From: Maylandia zebra | Lineage: Eukaryota; Chordata; Actinopteri; Cichliformes; Cichlidae | Assembly: GCF_041146795.1 (NCBI RefSeq) | Contig: NC_135168.1 | Span: 42,221,870-42,285,869, forward strand | DNA length: 64,000 bases | Direction of reading: 5' to 3' | Shown: in pieces, positions 35,380 to 48,700 of the stretch | Layout of the letters: every line of letters begins with the position of its first letter | Numbering within the stretch: position 1 is the stretch's first letter | Program-made: the position numbers and the translations under genes | The notes under the pieces: model-generated | The model's input: only the letters and a program-made list of their open reading frames with translations | Database searches by the model: none | What the model was told of the DNA's origin: nothing

Positions 35380-37204
35380 GCAAAGGTTCACGCCATCCAG
35401 CCCTTTCCCCTCAAGTCACATTTGTGATTATGGCTTTGAATTGGCCCACACTGCAGCTCTCAACGATCTACTGCTCACACTTAATCCCTACTTGTGTCTA
35501 CACGCTGAGCCTGTACACATTTGTGTTTGGGTAAGAGTGTGTGTCAAGAGGAGACGGGGAAGATTACACATGTCACCTGAGGAAGTGAGAACGAGAAACA
35601 CACACTGAGACAGAGAGGGTGGAGATAGTGACAGAGTGAGTGTTATTGCAAGTCCATATGAGCACTCAGTAGCAAGCGTCTCCCTACATACGGATTATGG
35701 CGTGCATGGAGTCCGGCTATAAATATGAAGATGAGCAGCAACCGTATCGCGGACACACATACTATCCCATCAGTCTCAGTCTGCATCCAGACAAGGTCAT
35801 TTTAGTGCCTGGTTGCCACAGAATGAAGAGTTCATTCTGAGAACTACCAAATACTCTAGCTATATTTGGACAGTATGCATCCAATTTACCTAACAGCCTC
35901 TCCCCCAACTTATTGCAGCATTTAATAGGGAACAAATAAAGAGCCCTCACAACACCTTCATCTATAATTTTATCCACTAGACGAAGATGTTTCCCTTTGA
36001 TGTATTTGGATGCCACTTATAGAATATGTCGAGAAAGACTCACAAATTGGCTGCTTCTTAAAGCTGCAGCCACTCAAAGCTGAATTTGTAATGGTGTGAG
36101 TTTGATGTTTTGCAGCTGCACTGTGGATCTTTCTTGAATGATTGGACTTCAAGAAGGGACTTGGTGGCAGTCAGAGACTAAAGCAGAGTGCAGCAAAGCC
36201 CTGGGTGGTAAATTCAGGGATAATACATTATTAAGCCAGCTACATGGATGAATATTTTACATGATTCTTCACTGTTGACGCGACTGTTAGCATCCAGCTC
36301 TTGGATATGAAGAGTCCAGGATGATGAAATGCTTTTGGGGTTTTTTGTTTCAGGTTTGAGGTTTAAGGACTAACGTAATAAAAAAATAAAAATAAAATCA
36401 TAGTTTTAGCTCACATTTGTTTCCATAAAAAAAGGATCTTGACATTTTTTCCCCAGGTGAGTTTCTCTTCATCTTTTCTCATCTTCTGTCTCTTTCTTTA
36501 GCTTTCCATGCTTGCCTTGTCCACTAGTTACAGGGATTCTGCCCACTGAGTTGCAGGGAGCGAAAAAGGGACATCTGCAGAGGACCACTTCAGCATGCTT
36601 GGGAGAACTGGGGCGGGGTTGTAGGGTGAGACAGGGGCATACTGCAGAAGGCTGGATGGTGAATTAGGGTAGTCTCTTGTGTAGTTGGGAGCAGAACGGT
36701 ACATGCCTGTGGCCAGTCAACCATGGATAAGTAAAGGAGACTCTCCGCTAAATAATTCATTCCAATGGGAGCCTTCTGAACCCACGCACAGACGCACACA
36801 TGCATGCAGGGTTCTCTCGCACACACAAATGGCTGCTTCTTGACGTAGAATGCTGCAACGCCCTTACACCAAACACAGGCTCCTAATTTTACTCTTTGAT
36901 GAATATTTGCAGATGGATGAAGAAACATTGTCTTGGAATAAAGAAAGAACATTTTGGTGGAACAGCGACAGCAAAAAATGCTTCAAGGTTGTTTTTGGCT
37001 TGTGAGCAAACATCACAGAGAAATGCATACAATACTTTGATAAATCAAGAAACTATCAGAATCCTTCACCACTAAGTGCTGAGGGATTTAAATGTAAATT
37101 TTTAAAAACGTTCCAAGCATTTGTAAATCTAATAAAGCTACATTTTAGTTTCAACAGAATAAAGAAAACATGTCAAATGTTTGAACTGAGAAAATGTATA
37201 TGAC

Positions 37205-37410
37205 ACGGCCATGTTTACCAATGTGCAGGGTACACCTTGGACAGGTTACCAGACTGTCACAGGGCTAACACAGACAGACATTCATACTTACAGGCAATTT
37301 AGAATCACCAGTTACACACCAGAAGAGACTCACACCACATGGAACGATGGTAGATTCAAACCCAGGACCTTCTTCTGGTGAAGCAACACAGAACTGAACC
37401 ACCTGCTCTG
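37205..37410 (+). repeat. Fish interspersed repeat ('gggtacaccttggacaggtt' family)
   Basis: Carries cagggtacaccttggacagg, cagggctaacacagacagac and aggcaatttagaatcacc in the order seen at 58310-58520, so both are copies of one family common in fish. This copy ends in a diverged tail. Confidence 0.7.
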
Positions 37411-37976
37411 AAGAAAACCCCCCAAAACAAAAAAAAACCCCCCACCAACTCTTCTTATATTTAAATTATATCAGTTTGTTCAGTTAATTTTGATGCCCTG
37501 AAATTCGAGAAAAATAGCTGAAATTCTTAAATAGTTAATACAATATTTTTGTGAAACCCATTTAATTAAAGCTGAAAGTCTGCCCTCAGTCACGTTTTGA
37601 CTGTTTGATTTCAGATCCACTGCGGTGGCACACAGAATCCAGATGAACAGAGAGTGTTTTTGTCTCAGTGATTATGAACATAACTACATAAATACAGCAG
37701 CATGTGAAGACAGATTAGGCTAACACAGACAGAAAAAGGGAAATACAGATTTACATACATACATATTGGCACATGGAGCAGCACAGCACAGTTTCATACC
37801 CACATTAAGTACATACAAGCACACAAACTTGCACAAACACATAAAGATAGACAACCATATCTGCAAAAATTCAGATTATAGACACGTGCAAATATGCAAA
37901 GCACAACTGACTCACAACTTATGACTACAGACATAGCCATTAACTCTTTGCCTACTAACTCTGGGAGGAGATGCTC

Positions 37977-37978
<2 letters not shown>

Positions 37979-38063
<85 letters not shown>
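37979..38063. repeat. (CA)n microsatellite
   Basis: Perfect dinucleotide run of about 85 bases, directly continued by the repeat block with cctaaccctaaccc motifs. Confidence 0.97.
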
Positions 38064-38064
<1 letters not shown>

Positions 38065-38530
38065 GCCCGTTCAGCTGTCTTAGTGAGGACCTTCATTGAC
38101 ATAATGGTTTCCCTAATCCCTTACCCTAATCCTAAACCATTAAAAATGAATGCCTAACCCTAACCCAGTCACAAGGGATCGAATACGGTATATGCGAAGA
38201 GGACCATCGAGGAAAAGGAGAAGAGGAGCAGAGAAGTTGAACAGGAGTCTCAAGGGAGAAATCTGGATGATCCAGCAGCCCCTAGGACCATGCAATAAAA
38301 ACTTTAATGAAAGTCAACTAAATCAAACTTTCTCTTATACCTAACCATAACCTAATTGTAACCCTGACACTAAAACTACATTTTGAGCCTCAAAAAGGCC
38401 TTCAAACTTGTGAGGACCGGTGTGTGTGTCCTCACAAGGGACTGTTGGTTCTCAAAAGTATAGTAGAATGCAGATTTCGGTCCTCACAAAGATAGCTAGA
38501 CAGGAACACACACACACACAGTCGTTTTTT
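38064..38530. repeat. CA-linked repeat with telomere-like TAACCC motifs
   Basis: After the CA run come gtcttagtgaggaccttcat, ccttaccctaatcctaaacc and gcctaaccctaacccagt. The block is closed by cttgtgaggaccggtgtgtg, tcctcacaagg and a second short CA run at about 38507-38520. Degenerate TAACCC units and mirrored 'gtgaggac'/'gtcctcac' segments suggest one mobile or satellite-like unit seen in other fish; I could not name it. Confidence 0.5.
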
Positions 38531-40485
38531 TCATATCTTAGTGGGGACATCTAATTGACACAGTGCTGATGCAAACAAACTGTGAAGCTTATATACTTGT
38601 CAGAGGGCACAATTAAATTAGAGGTGTTGAGGTCAAAAAAGGCTATTTTTTAATCTGAAGATTTTCAGATTAAACGTGTCCCAGCTCCAAACATCTGTAT
38701 AGCATTTGAAAATCGGAATATTGTGCTTAATCTGTGTCTGTCAGTCTGTTCGCTTTCCCCAACAACCCTTAATCAGATCATTTTTAAACTTGCTGTATCT
38801 GCAGCCCAGTAAATGTAGTGCTGAGCTTGAAGCTGCTTGGGTGAGTTCTGTAACAGTCAGTGTTGGTTTATTTACGTACAATGTTACAAGATCATTATGC
38901 GGTCACAGATGATACTAATAACAGTGATTAATAATATCTGAACTGTGGCATTGTCATAATTTTCCTATAATGAAGATATTTAGCAACAAAGATGAGTGGC
39001 TCCATCTACTGAATAAATATGAGAAGAAGACCCCAAAAATATGACCACAAACTGAGCACTGCACTTACTGTGGTAGTCACATATAGATGAATGAGTTATT
39101 TGTAGGAACTTGCTTTTATGTTCCAACAAAGTGAGGCAGGCATACACAGATGTTTATTTCTATAATGCTGTGAACATTTCTGCCGCACTTGATCTTTGCT
39201 CCTCCGTCTTTACACATTATCAGAAGGAGACAGAATTGTAACCCTGTCTGAGCGGCTAGAGTTTCAAACGCTGCTCCGTCTTTTCTTTTTCTCACGTCAG
39301 TCAGACGAAAACAAAAGGAAAATCAGTGTGAGCCTCTTAGACTGAAGTATCATGTTCAAGGTCAATAGTCATGTTGTGACTGTGTGTCAGTGGAGTGAGA
39401 AAGCTCACTCTGCTGCTAACTTTTTCCACTCCAGCATTGGCTCTTGAACTGATATTTGAGCCCCAAAGGGTATTATGGCCAATTTGTTTTAATCTCTCAC
39501 TCCCTCCCTCTCTCACATGCTCCCCTTTCCCTTTTTATTCCTCTGTTGTAAGTTTGAGATAAATTTGAAAGATTTTTGCTCCTCAGATCTGGCCAGAATC
39601 TTTGCAGCTAGTTTCCCCTGCAGTTCTTTTGTGCTTCGGAAGATTAAAATATCAAATGACTGAACCGCTATATTATTGATGGGTTTTGGATTTTTTTTCA
39701 TCAGACCATTTTAAAGTTGGAGTGACTTGGAAAAAAGTTTGTATCATCTCAAAGCTGCTATGAGGCCATCAGGTTATCTGATTTTTCATTTGAAGTGCTG
39801 GTGATAGCATATGGGGTGGGGTGATGCTATTAGACTACTCTTTGTGTTTCCCTTTGAAGTCTGTGTGAGATTGGATTTCCTTTGCTGTATCCCCCTCCTT
39901 CCTTTATGACCATTTTTTTAAACCCTTAAAACAACAAACACACTAAGATTAAACCCCCAGGCCTTGGTAGTCGAGGCTTTTTCCTCTTATTAATTCAATA
40001 TTTCTGCACCCAGTGAAATTATGCAGACTCTAATTATGGGCTCAACAACGGCTGAGAAAACAAAAACAACACCAACACAGTCAAGAAGAGAACACACACA
40101 CACATGAGCCAAGACAAGCAAGCGCCAACATTTTTGTAAACGCACAGATGCTGACAATGTGCTCTCTCCTCACTTTGCATTTTCACTATCTCACTTTCTC
40201 ACTCTCACACACATCAACTAACACATACATATGCAAGCACGTTGCACAGCTGCCCACAGTCATCTGGGAAGAGACCAGCAGGTTTCAAGCCCATGAGAAT
40301 TTATGTTTCTGAATGATTAGAGGCGAGGCGGATGGGTCGATCTCGGAGGCAGCAGCTGCCCGCCCCACCGCTCCAAGTGGAGCAGAAAATCAGGATAATT
40401 TCATTGTGATAATCAGCCTCCCGTTATCCCTGCTACTTCAACCCAGGAGAAGAAGGAAAGGAAACACAAGGGAGGGGGAGTGTGA

Positions 40486-40541
40486 GATAAACACACATAC
40501 TTATATATATATATATATATATATATAAGTATGTGTGTGTT
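40486..40541. repeat. AT-rich near-perfect hairpin
   Basis: Left arm ataaacacacatactta and right arm taagtatgtgtgtgttt are inverted copies with one dinucleotide of slippage, separated by a (TA)n core at about 40502-40526. It reads as a palindromic microsatellite able to form a cruciform. Confidence 0.8.
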
Positions 40542-42449
40542 TGTGTGTGTGTGTACTGCATATGTATACTAGAAAGAGAGGAGGGAGGTGAAAAGGAGGA
40601 GAAAATAAAAATACTGAGAGTTCCTGTCTGCTTAGAATATACCTGGATGAGTTATGGAGACTTTTTTATATCTATGGAGCTTGTACCATTGATAACACCC
40701 TTTCAATGGCCCAACAACATTCAAAGCAGGTATCCAAATCCCTGAACTTTAACATACAAATAATAGCTTTATACATGCTGATATTTTAAGATGATTGTTG
40801 CCTGGTTTCAACCTGTGTTAACAGGGAACTTTAAACTTTAAAGTGTGTTTGTACATAACTAAGCAATACTAATGTGTTTGTATCAAAGATGCTGATTTCA
40901 CACCTCAGCTAAGCATTTCTACAAGTTCCCAGATGTCAGCTGGTATAGGGCAGTACTGATTTCACATCACACATTTCTTTTCATCTAAAGTGTTGTTGTT
41001 CTCAGCTATGAGTTGTAAAGCATGTCTGCCGTCTCACCACCAGCCTGTCTTTGACTGCGGGATAATAATAAGTTTATGTTGCTCTTGGCTCTCCTTTTCT
41101 CACTCCTATTCTATTGTTTTTGCTTCTTCTAAGTGTCTTTCTTTGTGTGCGAGTTAGGCCTTATGTTCAGCTGTTTTTGTCCTGTATGCCATGAGTTTGG
41201 GTTTCCTTTCCTTTCCTTTTCATGACAACCCTCAGTCTTTTTGTTCAGTTGCATGCAAGGGCATGCCTCATAACATGGAAATATTGTTTCTGTTTCTGTG
41301 TCTTACATGTGTGCAATCATGTGTTTGAATTATGTAGTTGTGACCCCCAAATATTCTGTCTTTGGCACTTGAGCAGCCGATGACTTTATCTTGATGAAAT
41401 ATTCACACTGATGTTTGCAAACACACTTGACCTCTAAAAAATACACAACACAATAAACTTTCACTACACTATTTATGACCGTGTATAGTTGGTATCAGGT
41501 AGAGGAAACTAACAGACAAACTCATGCCAGGGTGAGTCTCAGCAAGCTTGAAACTAGCCAAACTAATCACATTGGGACATACTCAGTAAGCTTTGACTGA
41601 TTGCACAGTGATAATGTAATGATAACCTGGTGCTCTGAGACAGAAATGTTCCAGTTGCATTGCAGGTTTACCTATAAATGTCTCAAAATCTGATTTGAAT
41701 CTTTCTGCTTCCTGTTTATGTCAATAAAACTATTTTTTGCCTTACTTTAATTTGATCTATGTATGTTTGAGTTTATTTGTGCAAAATAAAACTTCAAAAA
41801 AATTCAAACAAGCGTGTCCTTCACATACACCAACGGAAGCACTTTTTAACAACTTGATTCAGTAATTTAAAGTTAAATATAACAGTGTTTGTAACTCAGA
41901 TTCTTGATCCTGGGGATAATGGTGCAATAAAGTGTAATAAAGCTTTTCCAAAACATAACAACAGGTAAAACAGATGTTATTGATGAAGGTAGGCTAGTCT
42001 CCTGCTTAGGTACAAAGTGATTGCATTTTCAAAGGAAGTTCATCAAGACGCATCATTCATGTGATGTTTTCATGCGCACATACAGGGGCTTTCTGCATTA
42101 AAGGACGGGCTTAATTGCTTTGTGCTATGGACTAAAAGGTGACGCTGAAGGAGGGGCAACCATTCTCACTGCATTATATTCATCATTATTTTATTTCTAA
42201 AAAGAAAACTATAGAAAATAAAACAAAATGCAACAAAAGCTAAAGTCATTAGAGGCGGGTATTTGTTTGTCCCAAGTCTTTTGTAAAAAATGCAAACTCT
42301 ACACACAATTTAAAGTGAAAGCTCAAGACTTACATTCCGAGCAGGACTTTTAAACATCGGCTAGTAATAACCTAGTCCATCCTGAGGAGGTCAGTAGCAG
42401 CAGTGAGCTAAACACAATGATTTAGAGCATCTTTAAAACTTCACTTATT

Positions 42450-42729
42450 TGTCCGATCCGGGAATCCCTCCACCACCTCCTTCATCCTCCCCGCTCCCTC
42501 CCTCCCTCCTCCTGCAAGCCACCCCGTCCACCGACAGCGGCGCTTCCCGTGACGCCTCGAACGGAATCAGATTCGGACACATGCGCTCTCACATCAGGTC
42601 CCTGCCCCCTGATACACGGCAGCAGTAACGGGGTTACTTTCCGTATACCGTCTAGTTCCAGCACTGATGGGAACCTCGGGGTCTAAGACATATCGGTGTG
42701 CATAGCCTTCTTCTCCAGCTGACAATACC
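42450..42729 (+). promoter_or_regulatory. Probable chrnb3 promoter / 5' UTR region
   Basis: A GC- and CpG-richer block (for example gccaccccgtccaccgacag, cgtgacgcctcgaacgg) lies immediately upstream of the chrnb3 start, in contrast to the AT-rich surroundings. No TATA box or transcription start can be assigned, so this is based on position and composition. Confidence 0.4.
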
Positions 42730-42796
42730 ATGAAGTTAGAAGTCCTTCTTCTCCTCCTCTTGGGTTTTTGCAAGCTGTCCCCCGCGAAGATTGCCG
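42730..42796 (+). CDS. chrnb3: chrnb3 exon 1 (signal peptide)
   Basis: Encodes [20 protein letters not shown] then IA plus one base of Ala (phase 1); donor gtgaga at 42797. The leucine run is a typical signal-peptide core. Confidence 0.88.
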
Positions 42797-45700
42797 GTGA
42801 GAAAACTCTTGATATATGTATATATAAATATAATATTTCTTTAGAAGACATACTCTATGCTCAGTAATGCCTCCACCGATTTGTTCAGTGTTGTGCAACA
42901 TCCGCTAATAGCGTTGATTAAACTCTGCATAAACTCCGATGACCTTGTCAAACGGGTAAGCACAAACTACTACCAACTACTCACCACTGGTCTTATAAAG
43001 CAAAGGATTATGTTTACATTCCTACGTTTCTTTTTTTTAAAAGATTCAGTAACTTGGAGAAGGCATGCAGACTTCTAATTGTGTTGACAACAACAAAACA
43101 GCAAAAGCTGCCATTTTTGTGGGATGAATTAAGCTTTTTTTTAGTGCAACAAGATAGTCCTTTTAGCAGTGTAACGCAGTAATGCGATGGCCCTAGTTCT
43201 GCTTCTCTTGGAGCTGACTGGTCATCAGGCAAACAAGAACACAGGTGTCATATATCAGCATCTCTGCACCTGTCCTTGAAAGTACAGCCAGAGCTTGTGG
43301 GATTCAATCATCTGTAATGTGGCTTTTATGTTTGCTTGGTGGATCCTTTATATGCATTTACCCTGTCAGATGATGTCAGACAGATGTGAAGCCAGAGTGG
43401 GAAAAAAAAACAAAGCAAAAACGCTGCAGGTCAAAGGTGGACACTCTTCCTCCCGGTCCCTCAGCTCACACACATTAGTCCTTGCACATGATGTCCCTTG
43501 TGTCGGATATTTTAGATGTCTCTCTCCATCGACATTACAGTTTCTGTTTCTCTGGTGGCTTTATTTCACTGCAGACTGACTGATGGGCTGACTGCCCAGC
43601 TTCTGTGCACAGCCATATTAACCATTTATCCTATCTTGTTATCTTGTTATGCAGTGTGTGTTTTTTAGAGGAAGAGTAAATGCTCTACTTTCTATCCCTG
43701 CCACTTAAAATCAGGCTGGTGATGGTGAAAAGCAGCGGCAGTAGGAGTTATTATTGTTGATCCATCTTCCCTCTTCTTGTTCCAGCTCCAAATGAGTTTG
43801 TGTCCTTGGCGGAGATGGAGGATGCTTTATTGAAGAACCTTTTCCAAGGCTATCAGCGCTGGGTTAGGCCAATCCAGCGTGCCAATGACACTATTAAAGT
43901 ACGCTTTGGACTCAAGATCTCTCAGCTGGTCGATGTGGTGAGACGACACACACACACACGTACAAACAGACTGACATCAGTTTGCAACTCCTGTTAAAAG
44001 TGGCTTCCTTAGTTTGAATGAAACTAAGTTTGAATTTTACACAACTTTTAGTCTTTCGGTCTTCCTGTGAGATTTGTTGGCAACATCCAAAGTAAAGAAT
44101 ATTGCAAGCCTTGCCCTTTAACAGCAAACACTAAATGCAAGCATGAACTTGCTTTGAAAATGCAATTATTGAAAAAGTATCAAGACACTGAGTTAGATAA
44201 AACACGTGTAACACATATAAAAGAAATATAAAGAGGTTGTTCTGGTTTCATCAGTCCCACTATGTGTGGTGCTGAAATAGAGCTCAAGCTATCTCTTCAT
44301 ACTTGTGACTACACTGTCTCTCTTTGGAGTGTTTGTTTAATATTTCAGAGGCTGGTTGCAATAGGTTGAGATGGTTTAGTTGCTCCGGAGGAGAAAACTG
44401 AGCACGCTAATGGAGGAACCATGCTTCTTGGCTTGAAATATTCATCTCAGCCAGTCCATATTTAACTTTTCTTCTCTTCCTTCCAACAAACACAGCCAGA
44501 AATGAATTACATAAAGCTGTTTGTGGCAAATAGGAAAGGTTTAGGTTGATCTGTTGGATTCTGGGAAAGAGAAAGGGCGATGGAGCTAAACATAAAAACA
44601 GCAGCCCGCCTATGCTGTGTATGTCCCCTGACTCTCTCTAGGCTGCTGCTCAGCTCTGTATTAGATTATGGTTCACCTCTGGTCTATGTGATCACCAAAA
44701 CATTCAACTGAGTCTGACAGCTGAGGCCTGCGCTGGATATGCTGAACATCTTTGAATATGTCTCGCTCACGTCTGCTAAGGTTGTTGAACTTGTTTTTGT
44801 TATCAGCACAGCTTCCTGCACCCACTTTTGGTACTATGTTTTCTTTGTGTTTACTAAGAAAGTGGCAGATAAATCAGATTCTGTCAGATACAGTGGAAAA
44901 CGAAAAGATGATTTGGTTCACCTGAGCTGGGGGTTTTATATTCACTAAAACAGTAGCAGACAATAAAATATTTGAATGAAATAAGTGATCTTGGATTTCT
45001 TTGTAAACTTTGTTTATGAATCATTTAAGCGTGAATCAGTGTTGAGTCTATACTGAACAGGTGCCTTAGCGAAGAACCAATTTTAAAGTGTATCTTTAGG
45101 TACTTTGTTACTAGAACTCTGTTACAAAAGCAAGTTTTTTATTTCTTTAGTTAAATCTTTTAAAAAATGCCAAAGATATCAAAGTTTATTGGCATAAAAT
45201 AGTGTTTTTGGACTAATAGAATCATGACATGAGACGGATAAGGCTGAGGTATGCCAATGACATGAGAATTTGACTCAAAATCTGTGGCGATAGGTTTCAT
45301 GGAGTGATGAATCCAAATCTGAAATTTTTGGCTGACATTTTTGTCAGTATGTACAGAGGAAGTCAGGAGAGGGGTATAACAATGAGTGCCATGTTTTACA
45401 GCCATCTGTAGAACACAGTGGAGGCTCTGTCAGTATTTAAGGCTGAACTTCAGTCTGTGGTTTTGGAATCTTTGTCAAAATGGATGGAAATATGAACCCA
45501 GAAAAGTATCATCAGACTTTGATCCACTAACAATTGGGAAGCTTCTGATTGGCAGTGCCTTCATCTTTTAATATGACAATGATCTCAAGCACATTGCCAC
45601 TGCAGGAAAAGCATACTTGGATAGAAAAACACACAGTGGAACACCATCAGTCATGGACTTTCCTCCCCATAGCTCAAACCTCAACATTACTGAAGCAGTG

Positions 45701-48700
45701 TGGGGTCATGTAGACAGAGGGCACAACAAAGGGCAGCCAGTATCCAAAGAAGAGCTTTGTACATCCTTCAAGAAGCCTGGAGAACTGCTCCTGAAGAATA
45801 CTGAATGACAATGAAAATGAGCTTGCAGCTAACACAGCTGAAGAATAAAAGTGTCCATGCCAAATGTTGACTTTCAAGCTTTTAGGAATTCTACAAACTC
45901 TGTTTTTGTCTTATTTTATTTCTATGTATGCAATCGCTGCACCTATTTCCCATTTTCCCTGAAAACATGCAAAGACATCAGGGGTGTCTTGAGTCTTTTG
46001 CACAGAACTGAACAACCCAACCAAAACCAGCCAAACAAGCAAATATATTTCATTTTCATAGTTGCATTTTAATGTGCAAATCCACCAAATAATAAAACAA
46101 TGGGTTGCAAAAATGATTTCTTCTTACGTTTTTGGAAAGTATTTTTACATAACATATTTTCCCAATTTTAAATAATAATATTTTTTCTATTTTTTATGTT
46201 TTTGTCTTTTAGGATGAGAAAAATCAGCTAATGACAACTAATGTTTGGCTGTGGCAGGTAAGACAAAATGAACACAATGTTGTTGGGCAGGAGCATGAAA
46301 GATTGTACAGAATCATCCAAGAGACCATTTATAAACATTTTCTCATAAATGTTAATCAGTTTATTTTTCATGATGCATTAACAAATAACACATGGTTTGC
46401 AGGTAAAATGAGACTGACTTTTTGAATGTAATGTATTTTAAAACTAATTTATAGACCCTTGATTTGCTTAAATAAGCTGTATGTGTGAGCAGTTGGTTTA
46501 AATGTAATATTTAGTTGTTATTTGTATAACTGATGATGGGTGACAGAATTCATAAAGGAGTCTGTTATAGAGGGTATACAACAAATACAAGCAAATCACA
46601 GTATTATTGAGTGTTGTTTATAAGTCTGCTGATGTGGCTTCCTGCATTTTCCCTTGACCAGGAATGGATTGATTACAAGCTGCGATGGAATCCAGATAAA
46701 TACGGAGGAATCACCTCCATCAGAGTTCCTTCAGAAAATATCTGGCTCCCAGACATCGTCCTGTATGAGAAGTAAGGCCGCTCTGAAATTTCAGCAATCC
46801 AGTGACTGATGATTACGTCATGTGAAACATGAGTCTGTCTGCATGAAAAACACTAACACAACGTGATGCTATCTATCTTAATTGCTTTAAAAAAAGCTTT
46901 CTTTGAGTGTAACCAGCATGTTGTAATATAAATATTATAAATATTTAATCTTACACCTCATCTAAAAAAATCAGTAACACTGAGCTGTGCTCAGAAAGGC
47001 CACTCTGTTCCTTGTACATTAATGGATTGGATTTATATAGCGCTTTTCAAGGCACCCAAAGCGCTTTACAATGCCACTATTCATTCACTCTCGCATTCAT
47101 ACACTGGTGGAGGCAAGCTACAGTTGTAGCCACAGCTGCCCTGGGGCAGACTGACAGAAGCGAGGCTGCCATTTCGTGCCATCGGCCCCTCTGGCCAGCA
47201 CCAGTAGGCAAGTAGGGTAAAGTGTCTTGCCCAAGGACACAACGACCAGGACAGAGAGCCCAGGGATCGAACCGGCGACCTTCCGGTTACAGATACGCTT
47301 CCCAACCCCCTGAGCCACGGTCACCCAATCAGCCATACATTTACTTGACCACTTATTAGGTTTGAGCCTGTCTTAGTTGCCATTGGTCAAGTAGCAGGGA
47401 GCGATGTGGACACATTTCATAATGCTCTCAAAGAGTCCATAAATTTTCAATTTTCATGTGATTATCAGTTGAACTACAACAGGTGCATAAAAACAATTCA
47501 TTATCAAAGAGATGGACGATTGCATATAGTAGTATTAATTTAACAGTTTCATGTAAATGGACTTAAGATGAGAATTGACTTGTGTTTCATATTTCTTCAG
47601 TGCTGATGGGCGGTTTGAGGGTTCCCTGATGACCAAAGCTATTGTGAAGTACAACGGGGCCATCACCTGGACACCACCTGCCAGTTACAAATCTGCCTGC
47701 ACCATGGATGTCACTTTTTTCCCTTTTGATCGCCAGAACTGTTCCATGAAGTTTGGGTCGTGGACCTATGATGGCAGCATGGTGGACTTGGTTCTCATGG
47801 ACAACCAGGTTGATCGGAAAGACTTCTTTGATAACGGGGAGTGGGAGATACTCAGCGCTACTGGTGCCAAAGGAAACAGAAAAGATGGCTTGTTATCCTA
47901 CCCCTTCATCACATACTCCTTCATCCTGAAGAGGCTGCCTTTGTTCTACACGCTGTTCCTAATCATCCCTTGTTTGGGTTTGTCATTTCTGACCGTCCTG
48001 GTCTTTTACCTCCCCTCAGATGAAGGAGAGAAGCTTTCACTCTCTACCTCTGTCCTAGTGTCACTTACTGTGTTCCTGCTGGTCATTGAAGAGATTATTC
48101 CCTCCTCCTCCAAGGTCATACCCCTGATCGGAGAGTACCTCCTCTTCATCATGATTTTTGTCACCCTCTCCATCATCGTCACTGTCTTTGTCATCAATGT
48201 CCACCACCGCTCCTCAGCCACTTACCACCCAATGTCGCCATGGGTTCGAAACCTCTTTCTTCAAAAACTGCCCAGATTGCTGTGCATGCGAGGGCACACT
48301 GACCGCTACCACTACCCAGAGCTGGCTCCCGAAAGCCCTGAGCTGAAGTCTCGCTCTGGAGGTCGGAGAGGCCAGAAGACAAACAGTGGTTCGCTCGGAC
48401 CGACTACTTCTGATGGGAAGGACGAAGAAGCCTGGGGTGCTATGTTGGAGAAAGCCATCTATTCGGTGCGCTACATCAGCAGACATATCCGTAAAGAACA
48501 CTTCATCCGTGAGGTGTGTAAAGTATTTATCAATAAACATTAAATTCTTTTGACAGATTAAGAACTTGATGTTTATATTGCGCATACTCTTTCTGTAATC
48601 CCATGTCTTATTTTTACCTTTTCACAGGTGGTACAAGACTGGAAGTTTGTGGCCCAGGTGTTAGACAGAATCTTCCTTTGGGCTTTCCTCACTGTCTCAG

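Larger units (their letters stand above)
33463..42729. other. Intergenic region between chrna6 and chrnb3 (9.3 kb)
   Basis: Beyond the chrna6 3' UTR I see no exon. The region holds (CA)n runs at 35347-35373 and 37979-38063, a fish retroposon fragment at 37205-37410, a telomere-like degenerate repeat around 38100-38400, an AT-rich hairpin at 40486-40541, and a GC-richer segment from about 42450 that probably includes the chrnb3 promoter. Confidence 0.6.

Noticed and set aside
36590-36952. 120-aa minus-strand open frame
   Set aside because: No recognised motif, no splice partners and no conserved composition; likely chance.
44630-44750. LINE-like peptide [11 protein letters not shown] in chrnb3 intron 2
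   Set aside because: Too short to separate from chance, with no flanking LINE blocks readable.
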